From an uncultured Acidobacteriota bacterium (GTDB lineage Bacteria > Acidobacteriota > Terriglobia > Bryobacterales > Bryobacteraceae), in assembly GCA_902826605.1 (NCBI GenBank), contig CADEFM010000001.1:1-64000 (forward strand): a stretch of 64,000 nucleotides of DNA, read 5' to 3'. The position numbers were made by a program, and so were the translations under genes. Under the pieces are notes generated by a model. That model did no database searches, was not told where the DNA came from, and saw only the letters and a program-made list of their open reading frames with translations. Shown in pieces: positions 7,821 through 15,846 of the stretch (position 1 is the stretch's first letter; every line of letters starts with the position of its first letter).

Positions 7821-9232
7821 TGCAACTCGTTTCTGAAGAGCACTCCGCCGCGCATCACGAACTTTACCCGCTCGGTTTCGGTGATGTCGGCGAGAGGATC
7901 GCCGGAGACCGCCACGATATCGGCGTAACGGCCCTTTTCAATGATACCGACGTGTTTGCCCAATTCGAAGTTCAGTCCTTCGGCCGCGGTGACGGTGGCC
8001 ATTTGAAGAGCCTGCGCGGGGGTGTAGCCCCATTTTGAGTAGATGGCGAACTGGTGGGCCTGGACGCCATGTCCGAATGTGTAGGCTCCACTGCCAAAGA
8101 CTTCCTTGATGCCTTCCTTTAGGAAACGTTTGAAGCTTAGCTCCGTCAGCTGGAAGCGCGTTACTTTGCCGCCGGAACCTTTCAAATCGCGCTCTTCCAG
8201 ATCGCCGATAAGATCCCACAGGGTCTGCATGACGGGCCGCATGGAGCCATCCGCGAGTGGCTGCTTGAAGAGACGAATGGTTTCATCATCCAGTCCCGGT
8301 GTGTTGTTTACTCCGACAATGGCATGCATCGGCAAATCGACACCAGCCTGCAGACAAATGCGAAGGCCTTCGCCGCCATAAGCGTGACAGGCGACCTTGA
8401 GGCCGCGGCGGTGCGCTTCGTCGACGATGGCTTGGTTTTCTTCGAGCGTGAGAGACGGCACGTTCACCATTCGGCCGTCGGGACGGAATGCGCCCCCGCC
8501 GGCGGGATCAGGGTAACCGCTACCTGCGTAATCTTCGGTCTCATAGACCTTGATCCAATCGACGCCGTAGTGCGACCGTTCCCGTACCGCGGCGCGGGCG
8601 AGCCACGGCGAATTGATGTTCCCTGCATTTTGCAAAATGGGGTCACCGGGGCCCTGTCCGAAGGGAACCAGGCCCGAGGGCGCGGAATAAGCAGTCGCGC
8701 CGCGCGGGTTCAGCGCTGGACCCGCCACTTGCATGCGGGGACCCATGACCAAGCCCTTGTTGATCGCATCGCGCAATTCAACGATGGCATATGTGGACGA
8801 CGCATTCATGTCCTGCACGGTGGTGAAACCGGCATAGAGATCCCGGATGGCATAGTTGAGTCCGATCGCGAACGCACGCGCGTCATTAGGCTGCGGATCC
8901 TGCATCAGGTGCACATGGCGGTCGATCAAGCCGGGCAGGACGGTCGCGCGGCTTAGGTCGATGACGCGCGCGCCTTGCGGGATGCCGACTTTATCGGCTG
9001 GGCCAACGTCAATGATCCGGTCGCCTTTGATGAGAATGACCTGATTAGTCAGGTTGCGTCCGGCGCGGGCGTCGAACATGCGGCCGGCTTTGATGGCGAT
9101 ACCCTGCGGCGGAGGGGCGTGCATCTCTACTTTGGTGAGGTCGAAGGATTTTACTTGAGGACGCTCGCTTTGAGCGGGCAGAAGCAGAGGGAGAATCAGA
9201 AGACTCGCGGTTAGGGTTATTTTCACGAGCAT
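7817..9232 (-). CDS. Secreted metal-dependent amidohydrolase
   Basis: 471 aa from the ATG at 9232, chosen over the ATG at 9262 because it opens a clear signal peptide (MLVKITLTASLLILPLLLPA) and has AAGGA nine bases upstream. An imidazolonepropionase/prolidase-like amidohydrolase: metal motif DRHVHLM, then WIKVYETEDY, KVACHAYGGEG, and the terminal RYADIVAVSGDPLADI. Such enzymes cleave amide bonds of cyclic or N-acyl substrates or dipeptides; substrate not readable. First gene of a two-gene operon with the MmgE/PrpD gene. The 268 bp upstream (9233-9500) contain a 64-codon frame without recognisable similarity, which I do not call. Confidence 0.88.
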   Translation of the reverse strand: MLVKITLTASLLILPLLLPAQSERPQVKSFDLTKVEMHAPPPQGIAIKAGRMFDARAGRNLTNQVILIKGDRIIDVGPADKVGIPQGARVIDLSRATVLPGLIDRHVHLMQDPQPNDARAFAIGLNYAIRDLYAGFTTVQDMNASSTYAIVELRDAINKGLVMGPRMQVAGPALNPRGATAYSAPSGLVPFGQGPGDPILQNAGNINSPWLARAAVRERSHYGVDWIKVYETEDYAGSGYPDPAGGGAFRPDGRMVNVPSLTLEENQAIVDEAHRRGLKVACHAYGGEGLRICLQAGVDLPMHAIVGVNNTPGLDDETIRLFKQPLADGSMRPVMQTLWDLIGDLEERDLKGSGGKVTRFQLTELSFKRFLKEGIKEVFGSGAYTFGHGVQAHQFAIYSKWGYTPAQALQMATVTAAEGLNFELGKHVGIIEKGRYADIVAVSGDPLADITETERVKFVMRGGVLFRNELQ

Positions 9233-9500
9233 GTCGGTTTTCCTTGAGTTGGGTGCGTTCAAATGAACTGCCGCTCCGCGGGGATTTCGGGCGCGCGTTC
9301 CAGCCTTCCGATGGCTGTGGCGTTGTCGAGTTTCACTGTGCAGGCGAACGGTAGCGCTTGACAGGCGCCTTGTTGAACCTCAGTTGGAATCATGATGCCA
9401 GAAGGGCGCTTGTGAATCGCCGCGTCGCTATGGCGTGTGTTGAAGGGGTTCATGGTATCGAAGCGCCCGGTCGGGATTAGTATACAACGTCCCTTGGTAT

Positions 9501-10385
9501 CTACCGCGCGATCAGGCGCCCTGGCAATTCGGGGGCTTCCAATCGCGCTCCGGTGTAGCGCGGCACTTCGCCGGCAAGAGCGTGAGCTTCCCAGCGCCGG
9601 TGCGCTTCGGCCATCTCCTCGCCGCTGCGGGCCACGAAGTTCCACCACATTAGTATGGTTTCGCCAAACGGAGCGCCGCCAATCAGCAGGAGCCGCGCAC
9701 CTTGCTCGCTCTTCAAACGGATCTCATCGTACCCGGGCGTGAGGTAGTAAAGCGTGTCCCTATCGAGTTGCGATGTGTAAGCGTACGCATCGCCTTCCAC
9801 CAACATGATGCCGTGCTCGAATGACGGATCGAGAGGAAGATCGAACGCCGCGTTCCTGTGGAGTTTAATTTCGGCTCCGAGCGTCGGGCTGAAAAACTTA
9901 CCAGGGGAATGCTGGCCGGAAACATCGCCGGCGATGACGGTCACTACGCCGGAAGGCCGTTCGACTACTCCCAGATCGCTGGTGCATTGAAATGCCGGAG
10001 GCATGGAGCGGACGGCATCGGGAAGCGCGATCCACAGTTGCACGCCGTTGAGTTTCCCCGAATTCTCACGCGGCGTTTGTTCCGCGTGCGCTATGCCGCG
10101 ACCGGCGGTCATCAGGCTCAGATGGCCGGGGCCCACCAGGCACTCACTGCCCAGGCTGTCGTTATGGATGATTTCACCGTCGAAAAGCCAGGATAAGGTT
10201 TGCAGTCCAATGTGCGGATGCGGAGCTACGTCCATCGGAGGATTTTCCGTGAAGCTCAACGGTCCGTAGCGGTCGAAGAAGCACCATGGCCCGATCATGC
10301 GGCGTCCTCGTGCGGGAAGCACGCGGTGCAGGGTGAGAGGGCCCACCTGGGCTTCACGCTGCGGCAAAGGTTCCATCGTGAACAT
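9501..10385 (-). CDS. Pirin family protein
   Basis: 294 aa from the ATG at 10385; the longer frame to 10439 would overlap the divergent gene. A bicupin with the pirin signature: GRRMIGPWCFFDRYGPLSF, then APHPHIGLQTLSWLFDGEI with the metal-binding His residues, and HNDSLGSECLVGPGHLSLMTAGRGIAHAEQ. The C-terminal cupin holds LLIGGAPFGETILMWWNFVA. Pirins bind iron, some oxidise quercetin, and others regulate transcription or metabolic enzymes; nothing here separates these options. It stands alone and diverges from a small secreted protein across 68 bp. Confidence 0.92.
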   Translation of the reverse strand: MFTMEPLPQREAQVGPLTLHRVLPARGRRMIGPWCFFDRYGPLSFTENPPMDVAPHPHIGLQTLSWLFDGEIIHNDSLGSECLVGPGHLSLMTAGRGIAHAEQTPRENSGKLNGVQLWIALPDAVRSMPPAFQCTSDLGVVERPSGVVTVIAGDVSGQHSPGKFFSPTLGAEIKLHRNAAFDLPLDPSFEHGIMLVEGDAYAYTSQLDRDTLYYLTPGYDEIRLKSEQGARLLLIGGAPFGETILMWWNFVARSGEEMAEAHRRWEAHALAGEVPRYTGARLEAPELPGRLIAR

Positions 10386-10453
10386 CTTTATCTCAGGGAT
10401 AATGTAACACGCGCTTGAACCGCCGCCTGTTTCCCACATGCGAAACTAAGTTC

Positions 10454-11032
10454 ATGAAACACTTCTTGTCGGCGGCTATCGTAGCCTTCTTGGCGCAGAT
10501 TCCGATGCAAGCCCAGGGAGTTTCGGCGCCGTGGGATATTTCCCCGATCGTGAACGCGCTCTCGGAACAAGCCGCCCGCCTCATTCCCGTACTGGAACAG
10601 CTGACTCCGATGGAGTGGGAAGCGAAAGGCGCGCCGGCCGCGTACACCGCGCAATGGAGAACGGTCCGCAGTGAGGTGGGTTATCTGGTGAATGTCGCCC
10701 AGTCCCTGCAAAAACAACCCGAGCGTCTGACGCTGGCTTTCGAGACATATTTCCGGATGCAGGCCGTGGAGTCGCAGGTGAATTCTCTTGTGGATGGCGT
10801 GCGCCGTTATCAGAACCCAGCGGTGGGGGATCTGCTGATCAGCGTAATGGCGGCGAATTCGGGGAATCGCGATCAGCTTCGCCAGTACATTACGGATCTC
10901 GCTGAGACGCGTGAACAGGAATTTCGTGTGATCGATCAAGAAGCGCAGCGCTGCCGGGGCAATTTGATGCGGCAAGCGCCAGCGCGTCCGGCCGCGCCGA
11001 AAGCGCCGCAGCCTGCTGCTGCGGTGAAGTAG
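10454..11032 (+). CDS. Secreted protein of unknown function
   Basis: 192 aa from the ATG at 10454, which starts a signal peptide (MKHFLSAAIVAFLAQIPMQAQG); the upstream ATG at 10415 would bury it. The mature part is predicted mostly helical (e.g. SPIVNALSEQAARLIPVLEQ, RTVRSEVGYLVNVAQSLQK, TYFRMQAVESQVNSLVDG), ending in an Ala/Pro-rich tail. No enzyme motif and no cysteine pair except one Cys near the end. I do not recognise a family. The 68-bp divergent region with the pirin must hold its promoter. Confidence 0.65.
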   Translation: MKHFLSAAIVAFLAQIPMQAQGVSAPWDISPIVNALSEQAARLIPVLEQLTPMEWEAKGAPAAYTAQWRTVRSEVGYLVNVAQSLQKQPERLTLAFETYFRMQAVESQVNSLVDGVRRYQNPAVGDLLISVMAANSGNRDQLRQYITDLAETREQEFRVIDQEAQRCRGNLMRQAPARPAAPKAPQPAAAVK

Positions 11033-11058
11033 CGCAGGGGCTTGCTTAGAAGCCTCGC

Positions 11059-11226
11059 TCAGGAAGCCTTACGGCGTGGGACTGGTTCTTCGTCGATATC
11101 GTCCGCAGTGGGAAGCTGTTCCATGTCTTCTGCGTCGAAGACTTGGTCGCAATCCAGGCAGCGCATATAATCGATCCCATCTCGCCGCATCAAAAACTCC
11201 GTACGCTTGTGTTCACAGCCCGGCAT
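11059..11226 (-). CDS. Small zinc-ribbon-like protein, 55 aa
   Basis: An uncharted small frame: 55 codons starting MPGCEHKRTEFLMRRDG, then YMRCLDCDQVFDAEDMEQL, and an acidic tail ending RRKAS. The C-x-H...C-x-x-C arrangement could bind one zinc ion, as in other small bacterial adaptor proteins. Codon use resembles neighbouring genes and the frame is clean, but no strong ribosome-binding site precedes the ATG. It lies alone between two plus-strand genes. Function unknown. Confidence 0.5.
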   Translation of the reverse strand: MPGCEHKRTEFLMRRDGIDYMRCLDCDQVFDAEDMEQLPTADDIDEEPVPRRKAS

Positions 11227-11367
11227 AGGTGGCAGAATATCCCTATTGTAGTGAACGCTCTATCGAAGTCAAGCCCCTTCAGCCGAAAAAGATCGGCAAA
11301 TGCCTGGAGGTTTTGACGAAAGTGCCGAAGAAAAGATGAGAAGATCCCTTAGTTCGCGGAGACCGTC

Positions 11368-11838
11368 ATGATACGAACGCTGGCTTGTCTGGCCGTATTT
11401 ACCGCTGCTTTCCTGATGCTGGCGGGTAAGGTGCATGCCGCGCCCAATCTCTCGGGCGAGTGGAAACTGAGCATTGCGAGGAGCAACTATGGTTCGTTTC
11501 CAGCCCCGCTGGCAATGACCCGAACAGTCACTCACAATGGAGTGACTCTGACGATGCACAGCGTACAGAAGAGCGCACAGGGCGAAGTGATGAGCGACCT
11601 GAAGTACACCACCGACGGCAAGGAATCCGTGAACAAAGTGCAGGGCGGGGAATCGAAAGGAACGGCGCAGTGGATCGGCGACAAGCTCATGATTGATAGC
11701 GCGCGGGAATTTCAGGGGGTGGTCCTAAAGCAGAAGGAAATCTGGACGCTAGCTCCGGATGGCAAGGCGTTGACCATCGACTCGCACGTGACGCTTCCCA
11801 ATGGGGAGTACGCAGTGAAGCAGGTTTTCGAAAAATAA
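11368..11838 (+). CDS. Secreted protein of unknown function (LSGEWKL family)
   Basis: 156 aa with a signal peptide (cleavage likely after KVHA, about residue 25). The mature protein begins APNLSGEWKLSIARSNYGSF, a pattern I recognise from many small secreted acidobacterial proteins. It is predicted mainly beta (alternating stretches such as TRTVTHNGVTLTMHS, EIWTLAPDGKALTIDSHVTL), lipocalin-like at best. No cysteine and no catalytic motif. GGAG about ten bases upstream supports the start. Convergent with the ccm operon end. Function unknown. Confidence 0.7.
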   Translation: MIRTLACLAVFTAAFLMLAGKVHAAPNLSGEWKLSIARSNYGSFPAPLAMTRTVTHNGVTLTMHSVQKSAQGEVMSDLKYTTDGKESVNKVQGGESKGTAQWIGDKLMIDSAREFQGVVLKQKEIWTLAPDGKALTIDSHVTLPNGEYAVKQVFEK

Positions 11839-11854
11839 GGGACAGAGGTTGCGT

Positions 11855-12004
11855 TCATCCATTCTTTTCGAGCATGCGGCGCACGCGGTCGAGTTCGCTG
11901 CTGAGTTTTTGCTGACGCCGGAACAAGAAGACAACGTAGACCACCAGAATCAAGAAAGCGGCTGCGTAGCCGTAGAACATGTAAGTGAAGTTACGGGGAT
12001 CCAT
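11855..12004 (-). CDS. ccmD: CcmD-like heme exporter subunit
   Basis: 49 aa: a short periplasmic start (MDPRNFTYMFYGY), one membrane helix (AAAFLILVVYVVFLF) and a charged cytoplasmic tail (RRQQKLSSELDRVRRMLEKN). This size and layout is exactly that of CcmD, which releases holo-CcmE from the CcmABC transporter. It is the last gene of the ccm operon, nine bases after ccmC, the classical ccmD place. The call rests on topology and position because CcmD sequence is poorly conserved. Confidence 0.8.
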   Translation of the reverse strand: MDPRNFTYMFYGYAAAFLILVVYVVFLFRRQQKLSSELDRVRRMLEKNG

Positions 12005-12013
12005 TCGCGAGAC

Positions 12014-12709
12014 CTAATAGGCGTGGGCCATCCGGCGCAGGGAATCGATTTCACGGGAAATGCTCTCCTGGCGCATCCGTACCATCACCAGAATGGACGC
12101 CAAACACATGAACGCAAGCCAGTTCCAATAGATGGGCGACTCCATGCCCGGGCCCATGCCGCCGCCGTCGCGGACGCTGAGTACCGGCGCTGGATGCTGG
12201 GTACGCCACCACTCGATCGATTTGTAAACGATCATGATGTCCACGCAGCCGAATACGGAAACTACGGCGGAAAGGCGTGCACGCTGCGTGGGTTCGTCGA
12301 TGGCTCTCCGTAACATCACGTAGCCGAAATAGATTAGCCAGCACACCAGCATGGTGGTCAAACGCGCGTCCCAGGCCCACCAGATACCCCAGATGATGCG
12401 GCCCCAGATCATGCCGGTAGCCAATACGATGCTGGCGAAAGCCAATGACACCTCTGTCACAGCTGCGGCGAAGGCATCGTACTTTAAGTCTTTGGTAATC
12501 AGATAGAGCGCGCTGGCGGCCAGCGCGACAAAGAAACCGGTGAAGCCTGTAAAGATGCTGGGAACGTGCATGTACACGATACGGTAGATCGCACCTTGGT
12601 TTTTCTCATCCGGAAGAATCATGAATATTTTGTACAGATTCCAGGTGAGCAGAGCCGCGCTAAGGGTGGCTAACACGTACATGATCCGGTCGCGCATCGT
12701 GTTGGACAT
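12014..12709 (-). CDS. ccmC: Heme exporter / cytochrome c maturation protein CcmC
   Basis: 231 aa, six predicted membrane helices. It contains the tryptophan-rich heme-handling motif WGIWWAWDARLT on the periplasmic side and flanking histidines (YMHVPSI; ...WWRTQHPAP). CcmC presents heme to CcmE in System I cytochrome c maturation. Family length is about 240 aa. Four bases separate it from ccmB, and it is followed by ccmD, so it is in a single transcript with the rest of the operon. Confidence 0.94.
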   Translation of the reverse strand: MSNTMRDRIMYVLATLSAALLTWNLYKIFMILPDEKNQGAIYRIVYMHVPSIFTGFTGFFVALAASALYLITKDLKYDAFAAAVTEVSLAFASIVLATGMIWGRIIWGIWWAWDARLTTMLVCWLIYFGYVMLRRAIDEPTQRARLSAVVSVFGCVDIMIVYKSIEWWRTQHPAPVLSVRDGGGMGPGMESPIYWNWLAFMCLASILVMVRMRQESISREIDSLRRMAHAY

Positions 12710-12713
12710 TCCT

Positions 12714-13397
12714 TTACCCCACTACAACAATATCAATAAATACCATGGCCAGAAGAGTGTAGATGAAGTCGAAACCTGTCAGAACACGCAGCCACAGCAG
12801 ATTGTCGCCGCCCAGCGGGATGCCATTCATCAGGTCGGTGGTCAAGGTCATGGCGGCCATCAGTGCGGGGACCAGCATGGGATAGACCAGGGTTGGCAGC
12901 ATTACTTCGCGCATGCGCAGGTTCACGGTAAGAGCGCTGAAGGTTGTGCCGATTACGGTCATCCCCCAGGTGCCCAGTGCGATCACCAACAGGATGGGCC
13001 ACAGTTGCGCCGCGAAGTGCGTGTCGTAAAAGAGCGCGAAAACCGCGAGCGCGGTGATTTCCACGAGGATCAACAGAAAATAGTTGGCGAGCGCCTTGCC
13101 TAAGAAAATGGCCGCGACAGGGATGGGCGCGGAGACCAGTGCGTCCAGGCAATCGTTCTGCAATTCGCGCGCGAAGCTGCGGTTGAGAGATAGCGCGCTG
13201 GCGAAGGAGAATACCAGCCACAGCAGACCGCCGGAAATGGCTTGCATCTGCTCGCTGGTGGGGTCGAACGCGAAGCTGAAGAGCACCAAAATAACCACGG
13301 AAAAGGAAAGGGACGCGTTGAAGGCTTCCTTGGTACGGAATTCCGAACGGAGATCCTTGGCGGCGATGGTGAGGGTAGCGCGCAGGAACGGAGACAT
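12714..13397 (-). CDS. ccmB: Heme exporter membrane subunit CcmB
   Basis: 227 aa, six predicted helices, about normal length. Family features: RATLTIAAKDLRSEFRTKEA at the N-terminus, SFASALSLNRSFARELQNDC and the LVSAPIPVAAIFLGK segment. It forms the membrane part of the CcmAB ATPase that releases holo-CcmE. Six bases after ccmA. Confidence 0.94.
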   Translation of the reverse strand: MSPFLRATLTIAAKDLRSEFRTKEAFNASLSFSVVILVLFSFAFDPTSEQMQAISGGLLWLVFSFASALSLNRSFARELQNDCLDALVSAPIPVAAIFLGKALANYFLLILVEITALAVFALFYDTHFAAQLWPILLVIALGTWGMTVIGTTFSALTVNLRMREVMLPTLVYPMLVPALMAAMTLTTDLMNGIPLGGDNLLWLRVLTGFDFIYTLLAMVFIDIVVVG

Positions 13398-13403
13398 GGT
13401 CTG

Positions 13404-14135
13404 CTAGTTCTCTCCATAGGTCCGGTACAGCCATCCCGTATCGTCCACCATCTCCTGCATGCGCGGCCCGGCGTGCGCGATCTGGCCGCGCTGAATGAGC
13501 ACGACGTCTGTCGCCAGTTCCAGCGCCTCGCGGAGTTGGTGCGTAGACATGACAATAGTGCGTCCGGTGGCGTGCGCGTCCGCCAGCAATTCCTGGAGCA
13601 CGGCGATAGCACGATCATCGAGTGCGGTAAAGGGCTCGTCCATCAAGAGCAACTCGGGTTCGTGAAGGAACGCCCGGGCCACGGCCAGGCGCTGCCTCAT
13701 GCCCCGCGAAAATTCACGGACCAGACCGTCGCGTACGCGGTCAAGCCCCGTACGTTCCAGCCACGCGAGCGCGCTCTTTTCGGGATCGGGCAGCCCGTAA
13801 AGCTTGGCAAAGATGATTAGATTCTCGAGCGCCGAAAGCTCGTCATAGACTGAAATACCGTGACCCAGGACGCCGATCTTGGCGCGTGTCGCTTGTTCAC
13901 GAACTTCGTGACCGCCGATGCGAACGCTGCCTTCCGACGGCTTGGAGAGACCGGCGATAATCTTGAGCAGCGTGGTCTTGCCCGCGCCGTTGCGCCCCAG
14001 CAGAGCGACGGTAGACCCTGCGGTGATCTTGAGCCGGATATCCCGAAGGGCGGGGAAGCTTCCGTAGTATTTGTAAACGCCGTCGATATCGAGGGCCGCC
14101 GGATGAAGTTGGTATTGCGCGGGGGGTGAGGTCAA
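13404..14135 (-). CDS. ccmA: CcmA ABC transporter ATP-binding protein
   Basis: 243 aa if it starts at the TTG at 14135, which overlaps the TGA of the preceding gene (TTGA). The longer frame to 14207 lies entirely inside that gene and lacks family similarity. Walker A is GRNGAGKTT, the signature is EFSRGMRQRL and Walker B is LLLMDEPF; the switch His is in STHQL. It powers the CcmABCD complex. The rare start codon with stop overlap suggests lower, coupled translation. Confidence 0.92.
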   Translation of the reverse strand: MTSPPAQYQLHPAALDIDGVYKYYGSFPALRDIRLKITAGSTVALLGRNGAGKTTLLKIIAGLSKPSEGSVRIGGHEVREQATRAKIGVLGHGISVYDELSALENLIIFAKLYGLPDPEKSALAWLERTGLDRVRDGLVREFSRGMRQRLAVARAFLHEPELLLMDEPFTALDDRAIAVLQELLADAHATGRTIVMSTHQLREALELATDVVLIQRGQIAHAGPRMQEMVDDTGWLYRTYGEN

Positions 14136-15094
14136 GCCGTGCCCCGCCGGAACAGCATCGCGCCGCCCAGCGCCAGTATGCCGCAGGTTAAACCGACGAT
14201 CCACCACTTACGCGCATCAATACGCGCTGGGACGAATTCGGGCTTGGGCTGTCCGTTGTCTTCCTCCGGGGCCGTGCCCGCGTCCCCGCGAAGCTGCCCT
14301 ACGCCATCGATGAGCACATTGTAATCGAGGCCCGTGACGTTATAGATATTGGCCTGTGTCTGTGGTTCGCGCCCAGCGACCTCAATGCCGTCCCCTGTCA
14401 GACTTACGCTGCCTGGCGTCACGATGTGAGTGCTGGAATCGGACGCGACAATCTTGCCCGCGAATTTCTTCGCCGCGGGGGCGGTGTAGGTCAGGTCGAT
14501 GCGCGTTTCGCCAGGCTTGATCGGGTAGTCGGCCTTGTAGATGTTCTTCTCGTTGGTCTTGGCGGCGGGCCGGGTGATTGGCATGCCTCCGGGGCCGCTG
14601 ATCACGACGCGAGCGCTATCAATGGAAGCCGCTGGAATGAAGAACCGAGCCGAACCTCGTGCAGGGTCGTTGAAAGTAGTCGTGGATTCGTTCAGGAATA
14701 CGAACGTCTCGCTAACCTTAATCTGATCCGCGGTGGGTTCAATCAGGATCAGGTGCTCCGCCGCCTTCGCTATATTCGCCGCTTTGGTGGAATCGAAGAC
14801 CTTCACTTCCACGGCGCTTGTGGGCATCCCGGGGGTGATGATCTGGTTGTAAGTTACCCCTGCGTACGTGGACTGCACCAGGCCGGGGCCGGGCGGAATG
14901 ATCGCGTCAATCTTGAACTTGCCATCCGCGCCCGAAGTAGCTTTCCCAAGCTGGTTCATGCCGTTCGCGCTGGGTTGCACCAGCGTGATTTCGACGCCCG
15001 ATTGCGGGCGCCGAGTGGTCCCGTTGAGCACGACGCCATCCAGCGCCAGCAAGGGGACGGCGCCGAGCAGAGCCAGCCAAAAGGCGAGTCTCAT
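14132..15094 (-). CDS. Membrane-anchored protein with carboxypeptidase-regulatory-like domain, in ccm operon
   Basis: 320 aa. Signal peptide (MRLAFWLALLGAVPLLA), then a transthyretin-like/carboxypeptidase-regulatory fold (LDGVVLNGTTRRPQSGVEIT ... SGADGKFKIDAIIPPGPGLV), then a larger beta domain (about 110-250), and a C-terminal membrane helix (KWWIVGLTCGILALGGAMLF) followed by arginines. The bulk is therefore periplasmic. It is embedded between ccmI-like and ccmA with four-base overlaps on both sides, so it is translated with the Ccm proteins. It is not part of the textbook System I. No cysteine pair or CxxCH is seen. A structural or chaperone role in cytochrome maturation is inference. Confidence 0.75.
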   Translation of the reverse strand: MRLAFWLALLGAVPLLALDGVVLNGTTRRPQSGVEITLVQPSANGMNQLGKATSGADGKFKIDAIIPPGPGLVQSTYAGVTYNQIITPGMPTSAVEVKVFDSTKAANIAKAAEHLILIEPTADQIKVSETFVFLNESTTTFNDPARGSARFFIPAASIDSARVVISGPGGMPITRPAAKTNEKNIYKADYPIKPGETRIDLTYTAPAAKKFAGKIVASDSSTHIVTPGSVSLTGDGIEVAGREPQTQANIYNVTGLDYNVLIDGVGQLRGDAGTAPEEDNGQPKPEFVPARIDARKWWIVGLTCGILALGGAMLFRRGTA

Positions 15095-15375
15095 ACGGCC
15101 TGGGCCTTGGGAGTGATTTTTTCGATTTCGGAGACCACTTGCGCGAGTTCCTTTTGCAGGGACAGTTTGGTTTGCTGATAATCCGCGTCGGAAAGCTTGC
15201 CGACGCGATATTCGAATTGCAAATCTCGCAGGTTCTCATAAATCGCCGCGCGCCTGTCGTCCAGGTGCTTGGTGGGGGAAACAGGATCGGCCGGTGGAAT
15301 ATCTTTGCCCCGGACAAAGAGCGTAATGAATAACGTGGTTGCGACCAGCACCACGACAACGATGACGAGGTTCAT
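15091..15375 (-). CDS. CcmI-like short membrane protein
   Basis: 94 aa: one N-terminal helix (MNLVIVVVVLVATTLFITLF) and a cytoplasmic or periplasmic helical part with DDRRAAIYENLRDLQFEYRV and GKLSDADYQQTKLSLQKELA. This matches the N-terminal portion of CcmI/CycH, which chaperones apocytochrome c, but the TPR domain that binds the apocytochrome is absent. Such stand-alone short forms occur outside proteobacteria. Thirteen-base gap from the CcmH-like gene, four-base overlap with the next. Confidence 0.75.
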   Translation of the reverse strand: MNLVIVVVVLVATTLFITLFVRGKDIPPADPVSPTKHLDDRRAAIYENLRDLQFEYRVGKLSDADYQQTKLSLQKELAQVVSEIEKITPKAQAV

Positions 15376-15387
15376 CTGATCCCCATC

Positions 15388-15846
15388 CTAATCGAGATTC
15401 GCCGTCTCTTTCTTGATTTGGGCGAGCGTGGCGGGGTCCACGTCCGGGCCGCCGGCGAGAGCGGGTTTCATCCGCATGTAGCGGCGGAGGATATAAATTA
15501 CAGCGAGCAACCCCATTCCCAATGCGACGTAAGGACCTAAGACGCCGCCCAAGCCCGGCTCAATCACCAAGATGTCCTTGCCATTCTCAGCGACGTACTG
15601 GTCCACGATTTGCTGGTCGTTCATACCTGCCTGCTGCATGGACAGGATTTTGGTCTTGTTGCGCTGGCATACCGGACAGCGGCCATCAGGAGGCATCTTG
15701 CAGGCCATGTTGAGCTTACACCCGCAATCGCAGTTCAACCTCATCGCGACGCGGTTGACTTCGGGTGAATCAAGCTCGGTCGCGGTTTGCGCAAGCGCGG
15801 CCAGCGTCATCACCGCCACTAGAATACTAGCTTTGAACTTTCTCAT
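15388..15846 (-). CDS. CcmH/CycL-like thiol protein with unusual cysteine cluster
   Basis: 152 aa: signal peptide (1-20), a periplasmic domain and one C-terminal membrane helix (ALGMGLLAVIYILRR). Proteobacterial CcmH has a single LRCxxCQ motif; here the region is RLNCDCGCKLNMACKM then GRCPVCQRNKT, with cysteines at 39, 41, 43, 49, 57 and 60. The following helix-turn (MQQAGMNDQQIVDQYVAENG) matches the CcmH pattern. CcmH keeps apocytochrome cysteines reduced for heme ligation. The six cysteines could add zinc binding or extra redox chemistry. Its start overlaps the end of ccmF by 20 bases. Confidence 0.78.
   Translation of the reverse strand: MRKFKASILVAVMTLAALAQTATELDSPEVNRVAMRLNCDCGCKLNMACKMPPDGRCPVCQRNKTKILSMQQAGMNDQQIVDQYVAENGKDILVIEPGLGGVLGPYVALGMGLLAVIYILRRYMRMKPALAGGPDVDPATLAQIKKETANLD

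Noticed and set aside
9259..9453. 64-codon minus frame between the pirin and amidohydrolase genes
   Set aside because: No recognisable motif, no ribosome-binding site, and it overlaps the amidohydrolase promoter and leader.
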